Assembly (NCBI GenBank): GCA_013433145.1
Contig: CM024191.1
Coordinates: forward strand, 6,712,501 to 6,776,500
DNA length: 64,000 nt
Source of the DNA: Ascaris suum
Taxonomy: Eukaryota; Nematoda; Chromadorea; Rhabditida; Ascarididae
Direction of reading: 5' to 3'
Shown: positions 28,201 to 40,200 of the stretch, in pieces
Numbering within the stretch: position 1 is the first letter of the stretch
How the letters are laid out: every line of letters starts with the position of its first letter
Program-made: the position numbers and the translations under genes
Notes under the pieces: generated by a model
Databases searched by the model: none
What the model saw: only the letters and a program-made list of their open reading frames with translations
What the model was told of the DNA's origin: nothing

Positions 28201-31200
28201 CACAGTAGCCGACAAAATAACACTGGTGGATGAAATACAATCAGACATCGTAACGCCGAAAATCGAGCAACTCCGCCAAGAAAAACGTGCTCTCGAAGGA
28301 CGCTACACTAGTTTGGCAGAGCGCGCTAATGAGAAATTCGAAGAAGCGAAGCAACAAAACGAGCTAATCACCGACATAGACACCAAGCTCAATAACATTC
28401 AAAAGGATGCGGATGCTCTGTGCAATAAATATACAATTCCACAGGAGCTGTCGACTGCCATTGAAGACGTGAACCGTATTGAAGCATTGCTCGAGCAGCT
28501 GCCTGAATCTTCGCAAATATCCCACGTCACGGACCGACAACTTCAGGAGCAACTTTCAAAGCATCTCGACGCTATCCAATTGTCGTTAAAGGTCGGCATT
28601 ATTAGTATAATTATAGCGTAATCCCTTTGTTTTGCGTTACATTATGCGCATGAGTTGCACGCTTAGAGAAGGCATTCCACTGTTATCGTTCGCTTAGGAA
28701 AAAAAATCGAACATATTCGAAAATTCTATACTTTCGTTCGGTTAATTGTTTTCTGAATACAATTTGTGAGACCAATGAGATTGTTCATGAATCATGATTC
28801 AACGGGCCGGTATAAACAGTAAGCAGAGTTAATAAGCTGATTCTAGGGCATTTTGCAAGTCCGTCCTAAAGCATTTTTTTATAGGGTTTATTGGTACCGC
28901 TTGAGAAAGATGTCCTCAAGGAGCAAGAGCTTCTTCGCGATATTCGCAGCGCTCTTTCTGAACTCACATCCACTGGGGATGATGTTGTTGCTATTGATCC
29001 AGAAATCGAACCAAACGAGCAGCTGGACAACGTGGCTCATCTTGGCGACAATCTTCGTCAGTTGAAAGGAAAGGTTGAGAAACTCGAAAGGAGATTGCAA
29101 TCCCCTGAAGGACTGATCAAGCGTACGCCATTGAGCGACGATTTGTCGGTTCGTATAGCACAATTGCAAGACGCATTAGAAAACAAGAAGCAGCAGTTGA
29201 CGGATCGCGCCAAATTGCAAACCTTAGCTCCTGAAATCTCATTGATAACTGAAAGCGTGCAAGGTCGTCTGGAGGAAATCGAGCTCTCATCTCTTCAATC
29301 AGTCGATGAACAAAGCGCTATCCTACAAGATCTCGAATCGAAAAAGCAGCAGCTTGAAAGCCTCATTGGGAATATTCCAGCTGGTTCCGAGGGTGATGAG
29401 TTGCGAGAACGCAGCTTCTGGCATCTTGGACAACTGAACGATCTCCTAGGGCGCCTCGCCGCCGCTGTAGGTGATAAACTGGCTGCATTGGCTGCATTTA
29501 ACGCCACTAAAGATGAGGTGCAAGCGCAATTGTCTCTCATTGATGCACCTGTCAAAGTACGTCTCGAACCGGATTCTGTACAAGCAATCAACGACCGCAT
29601 CGGCGAGCTCAATGTAAGTTCATTCACAATAATACTAGCAGCTCACACTACCTTTGATAGAGCTCTCTGTGGCGCATATCTTGAGATGTTTGTTGAATAA
29701 AGTGAAAACTAACTGACGACTCCGCTATCTGATTATCCGACATTGAGCTAGATATCGCGACACTTATTCCCTTTAAACATGACTCTGTATTTGTCTCAGC
29801 TCGTTTTATCAGTTTTATAGCTTCAGCATTATTCATAACTTGGCGACCGTTTAATCAGATCTAGTCAGCGAATTTTAAGCAACCACTCAAGTGGAAATTC
29901 TTCCTACTCCCATAGGACTTCATTACTTTAGAGGAATTTCCCCACTGAAGCTCTTATCATTATTCTCTTGCTTTGTTGAGGTAAAAACATGAAAGATAGG
30001 GCCTTTCCTATACGAGTACACTTGACAAAACATTTCTTTGCAGCTTGTTCTATACCGGAGAGGGATCAGCAAATATTGAAGGGGCACTGACAATGACAGA
30101 ATGCTGCTTGATGGGATGGGGAGGTGAAGAAAGAGAATAGAGTCTTTTGCTGTGGGAAAACATTATTGCGATTGGATGCTTAGATATGCTTTTCGAATGG
30201 AGCATTTGTTTTGAATGCGCGGAGGAATATTTTCGGAACACTGTTGCATACAATACCGATCAAATAAAGGAACATTTGTTCACGAGTTAAAGATAGGGAT
30301 CTCATACGAATGCGTTCTGAAGGTGCAATTTCTGAGCGCTCGTTTTCGTTCAAAGCCTCTGCCCTGTAGATGAACACTGGAACATGCGATCTGCTGCTTC
30401 ATTCTCCTCTTTGATTAGCATTTCATGCACCAAAGCATGAAGTTTTCTTGCATGAATAATGCCGAAATGAAAGCTCGTCAATAGCTGAAATTTTCTTCGA
30501 AGGTTTCACTTAGCTCTTGTTTTCTTTCTGTTTTTGGCACAGTTTTAGTCCAATCATCTTACATAATGCTCAGGCGAATGTTCTTTCAGGATAAGCTAAG
30601 CAATGCGGAGAAGCTTAGCAACAAACTTGGCAGCATTGATGAGGCTGAACTTGACGCCGAAAAGCTAGCCGAGAAACAAACCCTACTGCTCGCAATTGAA
30701 GCTGCAAAGCACCGAATCAAGGTACGCTACCTTCCGTTGTCTTAGATACGCTTAGACTTATGTTCACCTAGAGTTAAATCAGCCTACACCACAACGACGT
30801 CTTTATTCGCATGTTTTGCAGGATGAACGTGACAGCGCGCAGCAACAGCTAGATCGTGCAATCGCACTCGAGAAGACGCGTGCTGAATGCGAACAGTTGA
30901 CTGCCGATTTGGCTGCGCTGGTTGCTGAAGCAACTAAGTTGCTGAGTGATTCTGATGCAGTTCCAACAATGTTCGCCACAACCGCGGATGCATTTGTGCT
31001 TCCTTTGGAGCACGCCAAACAAGTGCTCAATAATGCCCCGGCTGAAGATGCACAGTTTATCCACCTGAATGCACTTGTTAGTGAAGCAAAAGATGCGCAT
31101 TCAGCCCTCTTACATCGTGCAGATATCTGGCGGCAGTTTGTTGCCGAACGTGACAGTGCTACTGATCAGTTGGAGGTAATGCGAGCACCACTTGACGAAA

Positions 31201-34200
31201 TCGAGTCGAAGGCACTGAGACCACTGGAAGAAGTGATGCACGACTTCAACATCCTCAAGGTTTGTTACTACTCTTGCCTTTATTGCTCTCTTTACACTTA
31301 TCATACTGATTGTACTCATCGATATTTTTCATGTCATATCGTGTTCATCTCGCCATTTCGTTTTTCGAAATGTCTACTCTAAAAACGAACGTGAAAATTG
31401 CCACGCACGAAAGGGGAGGAGGAAGAGTGGAATTTATGAAGAAAAAAATATATATAGTGAAGTGTACAGATGATGCAATGGGTGTATGCGATATCTGCAT
31501 TTGATCACAAAGGTGTCGTGCAATATACGACAAAAACATCCATGTCAAAGTCACAAATCACAAATAAAAGAAGAGAATAGCACTGCAGCAATAGCTCCAC
31601 ATTCGAGAGTAATTATTCAAGTGATGTTCTCTATGGAACACTTCTTTTGAAGACAACTGATACATTTTGTATTGAGCAAATATACGACCTGATGAACTTT
31701 TATTATTGCCGAACGAACATAACTCATTCTTTACAGGGCGCCAATGATGAGCTCGATAAGCTGAAAACAACCATGATAAGACTCCAGAATCTTTCTGAAC
31801 AACTCGACCCTCTGGAAAGTGCATATTCCGACGTCCGCTTCTTTGATGTAGACGTCGAGCAGACACAACAGCAATATGAAGACTTGATGTCACTGATGGA
31901 CAACGAACTGCATGACGAGAATATCCTTCGCGAATCGGCCGAGCAGCTTCAGCGTGAACTTGACCGGCTCAAAGAGGAACTTGCAGCTGCGCTCACCAAT
32001 GAGCAGCTTCAAGAGGTGAATTCTAAATCTGTATACAGCGATTTTATGTCACCATTTTTCTGCGTTATGACGTTCTCCGTTTCTACTTATCAGTTTCTGT
32101 TTTGTCTTTTTTAAACTATGAGACGCGTATTCAATATGCTCATAGCAAGAAGTGAAATTCACTACAAAATAGCGGCAAATGAAGCTAAAGGAGGTAGATT
32201 TTTTCAGGTTTTGAACCACGAAATGCCTGCATTACAAGCACAACTCGGTTTGTTGGAGTCGAAGCACAGCGACGCGAAACGGTCACGCGCTCATGTGGAT
32301 CGTGCCTCAGTGCCACCGATAGATGCATTAGCATGTGAACTAGAAGACATTGGTCAACTCACACGCAAAAAGCTCAGTGATGTCGCCGAAGCCGAAAAAC
32401 AAGAGAAAATTGTTATGATTAAACTAGAGCTGGAGAGGCTGCGTTCTATGCCACTCGATGAAGGGCAGTTAATCAGCATTGAAGAACACTTGCAGCAACT
32501 GCCCACAGAAGACGAGCAGACGAAAGAATTGGTTATGCAGCTGCAAAAAATACGAGCAGATAAAGAAATGCGCGAGGCTTTCGAAAGATCACTTCAGCAA
32601 ACATTAGCGAGTATCTCGCAACGTCTTAACGAACTAGATGCAACGGCGAAGCCGCTGATTGAATCAACGACCATGTCAAAAGATAAGAAGAAGATAAGCA
32701 AAAAACAACAACAGCATATGGCAGTTATTGAGGCAGAAGTGGATGCGCTGAACGCTGTACTGAGCCAAATTGAGCATACAATATTGCCACAGCTTGACGA
32801 ATTATCGCAGCACTCGCAACAGTCTGCAGTGCAGCTGCCTTCCCTCCAGGCGGAACACCAGAGAGCGCAGAAGATCATCGATGAGTGCAAGGTGAGTTCG
32901 TTTAATTACCCAATCGAACCTTCACAAATTTCTCAAAAGCATTTTTTATAAAATTTAATAGCTCAAATATGAGACCGAGTTTCGAATATTACAATAAATC
33001 ATTCTCGCCAACCACGCACTAAATAAATTAAGAAATCATCAATATCGAAATCACTACATTTCGATGATACAATTTTACGGACTTATAAAAACATGCAATG
33101 TGTTTGCAGGAGGCAATCGATGATAAGATTCGCGAAAAAGAAACTGTCGAGCACGTGCAGAAAGAGATTGCCGAGCTTGACGACATGCTGCAGAAAGGCG
33201 AAGAGGTGCTTCTAACTGAAGAAGAATTGAAGCGCTCGGACGATAGCACGCTGCTAGCCGCGAATGTGAAAATCACCGAAGAGATAGAGCAGTCACTTCT
33301 TGCAACGCTTGAGCAGATCAACGCTTCGGATCTTGAGCGACTTAGCGAAGAGCAACAAGCAGATGTGGAAAAGAAACGTGAACGAACCCACTGGATGTTG
33401 GATCGCATTCGAGCGTTGCGTGAAGCTCTAACTTTACTACTGGACTCGTTACGTGCTTGGAACGCTGATAAAGACGTGCTCAAAAGTGCCACGGTCGCAC
33501 TCGCAGATCAAGCGCGAGAACTTGTTGACAGCTACGCTAACAACGCGCAACCGTACACAACCGCATGCAATGATATAAAGAAAGCGAATGACCTACTCAA
33601 CCGTATAAACGAAGATCAACAGAAACTCTCTGATGTTAACCAACGTCTTAAGACAACTCTTCCCGAATGCAAAGCTGCGCTCGATGACGCTAACAAAATG
33701 GTGGCCGACCTCGCCTCAGCCAGCAGTGATGTTCGGGTCAGTGTTGTTTTCCTTCGTTTGACGTAAAATCAAGCAAATTTACGGAATTAGCGGGTATCCT
33801 CAGCGTTTCCGTTACGTAAGGCGGGCAAAGATAGGCGAGAAGTGAAAATGGACGTATGCCGAATGATACAGGCAAAAAAGAAAAACAGGCTAATCTCACA
33901 TTTTTCTAGCAGCTAAAAATCTGCAGTGCTCTAATGCGTACGACCAATGTTATGTTCGGTTTTTTTTTTTCTTTTCTTTTCAGCTCCAGTAAAAACGCAT
34001 GTCATCGTTGCTCATTTTAGCACTTTAGAATTTTAGCTATAGCTGAATATTTGAGCAGAATTTACTATTTCTTGCATATTGCTGTATTGAGTGCATTCGA
34101 AGAAGAATCATTAGAATAGTTCTATTAATGGCAGCATTCGATAGGTGAGTGACAAAGTATCGATTTTTAAAACAGTTGTGTTTTTAGGAGTTGCTTACGC

Positions 34201-37200
34201 CGCTCACCGATGATGTGAACAAGCAAAAGGAACTACTTGACGAACAAGACACAATAAGTGCAAAACTGAATGAGTTAAGCGATCGTGCCGTCGAACTTCT
34301 TGCAAGTGCGGAAGACTCTAAAAGAGCAGAAATTGACGAAATTCGACATCAACTCGATGGTGTGAAACAGCAACTGAATGATCTGCAACGCAAACAAGAG
34401 ATGCCAATTCGTCTTGTATTCCACCCAGAGGCGCTCAAAGTTGACTCGCTTTTGAATCAACTTGAAAACGTCGAGCGAGTACTGAGCGAAAAACAAGAAC
34501 ATCTGGCCGCACAGCTCGTTCTTGTCGCACTAACATCTACTATTGCAAGAGAGACGGCACAACTACGTGATGCGATTGAGAGTGCCCAGAAAGTTGAAGA
34601 TGATGCACATGCGGATATAAATGAGCTGCAAAAAGCTATCGATGTATTGAAGAATGCGCGAGCACACCTCGAAGCACTCAAAGACGCCTACGATCAGATC
34701 GAACAATCGCCAGATACGGATACGTTGCGTACACAGACGCTTGACGAGCAAACAACGCTCAGTGAAAACTACGAGGCCGTTGAACGCGCACTTGAAGACC
34801 GTCTCGAAAATCTTAAGCACTTCAATGAGGATGCAGCTAAATTCGAAATGGGTCTTTCACAACTAGACGATATCATTCGTGAACAGGGAACACCTAGTGC
34901 AGAAATGGAACTCTCATCGATCGACTCCATTATTCAACGTTGTAACGATCTTCGTCCAACGCTTGATCAACTCGCTGAGAGTGTGCAATCATTATCCCCA
35001 CTCATCGAACCTGCATCTCGTGTTGACGCTCTCAATATTCGTCAACGCGAAACGAAGCATAAACTAAAGGTTTGTATCGTCTAAGTGGCGCTATTTTGCA
35101 TTTTTCTCTTGCCTTCTTTCTTCAACGGATCGAGTAGCATATATTAGTCCTGAAAGACGGAAATGACCGCCGAGATAGAATGTTTTCTTGAAATTCGCAA
35201 TAAACGAGGGAGCTCATTTTTGTTTTCGATATTATTGCATTCACTATATTTAATTATTAAATTTTCAGGCCCTTCGAGATGATGTTATAAGACTGAAAGA
35301 AGAACATGATGCTGAGAACGCTTTGGCCGCTGCGATTGATGACTTAGAGCGAACGTTAACGGACGCTGAATGTGGCTTCGAGCAAACAGAAGCATCACTC
35401 ACTGCATTACAGCTTTTCTGCGATGTACCATTGCGCACAGTAGCCGACAAAATAACACTGGTGGATGAAATACAATCAGACATCGTAACGCCGAAAATCG
35501 AGCAACTCCGCCAAGAAAAACGTGCTCTCGAAGGACGCTACACTAGTTTGGCAGAGCGCGCTAATGAGAAATTCGAAGAAGCGAAGCAACAAAACGAGCT
35601 AATCACCGACATAGACACCAAGCTCAATAACATTCAAAAGGATGCGGATGCTCTGTGCAATAAATATACAATTCCACAGGAGCTGTCGACTGCCATTGAA
35701 GACGTGAACCGTATTGAAGCATTGCTCGAGCAGCTGCCTGAATCTTCGCAAATATCCCACGTCACGGACCGACAACTTCAGGAGCAACTTTCAAAGCATC
35801 TCGACGCTATCCAATTGTCGTTAAAGGTCGGCATTATTAGTATAATTATAGCGTAATCCCTTTGTTTTGCGTTACATTATGCGCATGAGTTGCACGCTTA
35901 GAGAAGGCATTCCACTGTTATCGTTCGCTTAGGAAAAAAAATCGAACATATTCGAAAATTCTATACTTTCGTTCGGTTAATTGTTTTCTGAATACAATTT
36001 GTGAGACCAATGAGATTGTTCATGAATCATGATTCAACGGGCCGGTATAAACAGTAAGCAGAGTTAATAAGCTGATTCTAGGGCATTTTGCAAGTCCGTC
36101 CTAAAGCATTTTTTTATAGGGTTTATTGGTACCGCTTGAGAAAGATGTCCTCAAGGAGCAAGAGCTTCTTCGCGATATTCGCAGCGCTCTTTCTGAACTC
36201 ACATCCACTGGGGATGATGTTGTTGCTATTGATCCAGAAATCGAACCAAACGAGCAGCTGGACAACGTGGCTCATCTTGGCGACAATCTTCGTCAGTTGA
36301 AAGGAAAGGTTGAGAAACTCGAAAGGAGATTGCAATCCCCTGAAGGACTGATCAAGCGTACGCCATTGAGCGACGATTTGTCGGTTCGTATAGCACAATT
36401 GCAAGACGCATTAGAAAACAAGAAGCAGCAGTTGACGGATCGCGCCAAATTGCAAACCTTAGCTCCTGAAATCTCATTGATAACTGAAAGCGTGCAAGGT
36501 CGTCTGGAGGAAATCGAGCTCTCATCTCTTCAATCAGTCGATGAACAAAGCGCTATCCTACAAGATCTCGAATCGAAAAAGCAGCAGCTTGAAAGCCTCA
36601 TTGGGAATATTCCAGCTGGTTCCGAGGGTGATGAGTTGCGAGAACGCAGCTTCTGGCATCTTGGACAACTGAACGATCTCCTAGGGCGCCTCGCCGCCGC
36701 TGTAGGTGATAAACTGGCTGCATTGGCTGCATTTAACGCCACTAAAGATGAGGTGCAAGCGCAATTGTCTCTCATTGATGCACCTGTCAAAGTACGTCTC
36801 GAACCGGATTCTGTACAAGCAATCAACGACCGCATCGGCGAGCTCAATGTAAGTTCATTCACAATAATACTAGCAGCTCACACTACCTTTGATAGAGCTC
36901 TCTGTGGCGCATATCTTGAGATGTTTGTTGAATAAAGTGAAAACTAACTGACGACTCCGCTATCTGATTATCCGACATTGAGCTAGATATCGCGACACTT
37001 ATTCCCTTTAAACATGACTCTGTATTTGTCTCAGCTCGTTTTATCAGTTTTATAGCTTCAGCATTATTCATAACTTGGCGACCGTTTAATCAGATCTAGT
37101 CAGCGAATTTTAAGCAACCACTCAAGTGGAAATTCTTCCTACTCCCATAGGACTTCATTACTTTAGAGGAATTTCCCCACTGAAGCTCTTATCATTATTC

Positions 37201-40200
37201 TCTTGCTTTGTTGAGGTAAAAACATGAAAGATAGGGCCTTTCCTATACGAGTACACTTGACAAAACATTTCTTTGCAGCTTGTTCTATACCGGAGAGGGA
37301 TCAGCAAATATTGAAGGGGCACTGACAATGACAGAATGCTGCTTGATGGGATGGGGAGGTGAAGAAAGAGAATAGAGACTTTTGCTGTGGGAAAACATTA
37401 TTGCGATTGGATGCTTAGATATGCTTTTCGAATGGAGCATTTGTTTTGAATGCGCGGAGGAATATTTTCGGAACACTGTTGCATACAATACCGATCAAAT
37501 AAAGGAACATTTGTTCACGAGTTAAAGATAGGGATCTCATACGAATGCGTTCTGAAGGTGCAATTTCTGAGCGCTCGTTTTCGTTCAAAGCCTCTGCCCT
37601 GTAGATGAACACTGGAACATGCGATCTGCTGCTTCATTCTCCTCTTTGATTAGCATTTCATGCACCAAAGCATGAAGTTTTCTTGCATGAATAATGCCGA
37701 AATGAAAGCTCGTCAATAGCTGAAATTTTCTTCGAAGGTTTCACTTAGCTCTTGTTTTCTTTCTGTTTTTGGCACAGTTTTAGTCCAATCATCTTACATA
37801 ATGCTCAGGCGAATGTTCTTTCAGGATAAGCTAAGCAATGCGGAGAAGCTTAGCAACAAACTTGGCAGCATTGATGAGGCTGAACTTGACGCCGAAAAGC
37901 TAGCCGAGAAACAAACCCTACTGCTCGCAATTGAAGCTGCAAAGCACCGAATCAAGGTACGCTACCTTCCGTTGTCTTAGATACGCTTAGACTTATGTTC
38001 ACCTAGAGTTAAATCAGCCTACACCACAACGACGTCTTTATTCGCATGTTTTGCAGGATGAACGTGACAGCGCGCAGCAACAGCTAGATCGTGCAATCGC
38101 ACTCGAGAAGACGCGTGCTGAATGCGAACAGTTGACTGCCGATTTGGCTGCGCTGGTTGCTGAAGCAACTAAGTTGCTGAGTGATTCTGATGCAGTTCCA
38201 ACAATGTTCGCCACAACCGCGGATGCATTTGTGCTTCCTTTGGAGCACGCCAAACAAGTGCTCAATAATGCCCCGGCTGAAGATGCACAGTTTATCCACC
38301 TGAATGCACTTGTTAGTGAAGCAAAAGATGCGCATTCAGCCCTCTTACATCGTGCAGATATCTGGCGGCAGTTTGTTGCCGAACGTGACAGTGCTACTGA
38401 TCAGTTGGAGGTAATGCGAGCACCACTTGACGAAATCGAGTTGCGACGTCGGCGGTCATTCGATGAAGTGCTTCAGGATCTTGAAGCTTTGAAGGTTTGT
38501 TTCTTGTTATTTTGACATCTTGAATTTATTGGGATTGTTCTTATCGCTTCATATAACGTTTTACAGTGTACGATCGGATATTTCCACCGTTTAAGTGTTT
38601 ATGTCCGTGTTTTTTTCTTGTTCTTAATGTTTTTTGCTAGCTATGCTATACTTCAGGTGTTTGATTTTTGTGCAGATTTAGTCTGACTTCCGAAACTGGT
38701 ATGGTTGATGGATTTTCTCGTTTCGGTGAATTTATCTTGTTTTAAGCGTGGCTTAATAGAGTCAGCACATTTGCTGTAATACTTTTTTTGTGAATCATTA
38801 GTGGATGTTTTAAGCTGTCGGTGTTTTACATGTTTCATCGTTTTTTAATGGTGCAATATTCGTTCGAGTGAATGGCTTCTCTATTTTCTTTGTTGCTTGC
38901 TTAGGCTCACTATCAGTCTCTCTAAAGTCGATTATGTCTTTTATGATATCTTTGTATTGTTCCTGCGGTCGCCGCTTTCGGCTTTCTTTGTTTGACTGTT
39001 TCGTTGTGCCATTCTGTTCGCAGTCTTGAATTGACGAACGTGGTGACTCTGCTTATGTTTTTAATTTCGAATTTAGAATAACGCAGATTAGCCTTTGAAG
39101 AGCGTCCTTTAATGTTTGTGTTTTCCCTCATCCAGTCTTCTGTGATAACGGGTTTTCGAATGATTTGAAAATGATCTGTCTTGTCTCATGTGCAGGTTTC
39201 TTTTTCTCATTTCTTAGTTGGACGTATGGGCGTCTGTTACGACTCACTGTCAGAATTTTGCAAGTATGCAGTGGAAAGAGTTGTCTCGCAATAGCTCAGT
39301 GTTCAGTTCCAGAGTTCGAAGTAGTTCCCAAGATGTGCGAAAATGTTCGTGTCGATGCCTCTTTCTTTGTAGTAGCGCAGCATTTGACATTCTTTTCGAA
39401 CCGCCCCCGTTTTGCAGGTATGTTGTGAACGTTTCAGGCCATCTTCTGGTTTTAGGAAAAACGTAGACCAATTGGGCTTTTTCAAGCGAATTTGATTGTC
39501 AACATATACGATTCAGTTCTTCTTCCAGAAAATCGTAAATTCTTCGAATACTTGTCTACGAGATTCTGTTTGACTTCCCTAGAGGTTTCATTTTTTCGAA
39601 TTGTCCAGCGTTTTCAAAAGTGGCGATTTTTTGGAAGGCGCAGACGATAAAAAAAATTTAATACCTGTTCGCAAAGTGTCCTAAATTTGTTATTTACTTG
39701 TTTGTTATTCGTAAGTACTCTTGGCATTTCAATTTTGATCACTTCATGGTGTTCTTCAATGACACCTCTAATATTTTCTGAGATTTTCGTCGAATTCGTC
39801 ACCGACTCCGCCGGTTTAGCGTTCTTCCCACGAATATCTTAGTAGTTTAAAAGATGTGATCCTTTGCCCCATCTCTCTCATTTAAACATCGGATTTTTTT
39901 TGGAAATTTTGAACGATCTAAACTTGTAACGTTTCAGTGCGATTGCGTTTTCCTAGCCTTTGCAAATTAATTAGTGGCTGGGTATGCAAAGTTTTTGTGT
40001 CGCCTCTCATAAAAGCCTTATCCTCGCCTAACGGTTTGCATGGTTTTATTTTTTTTTTCTCACAAAGACGTAGAGGATTCAAAAGGTTTTGTTTTTAAAA
40101 GGCTTTTGTAGCTTGACATCACTTTCATTCCGTAAGCTGAAATTCAGCCGTTTGATTTTGCAGGAGCTACACCTTAAATGGTCAGTGATTAAGAACCTCT

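Noticed and set aside
1..38440. Interpretation of the direct repeats as a mobile element or LTR array
   Set aside because: The unit contains ordinary host exons in one continuous frame and no transposase, reverse transcriptase or terminal repeats.
39196..39263. Possible extra exon in the large intron (TGTGCAG acceptor, AA|GTATGC donor)
   Set aside because: It would be 68 nt and end in phase 2, breaking the frame into the phase-0 exon at 40164. The peptide is also not helical like the rest of the protein.
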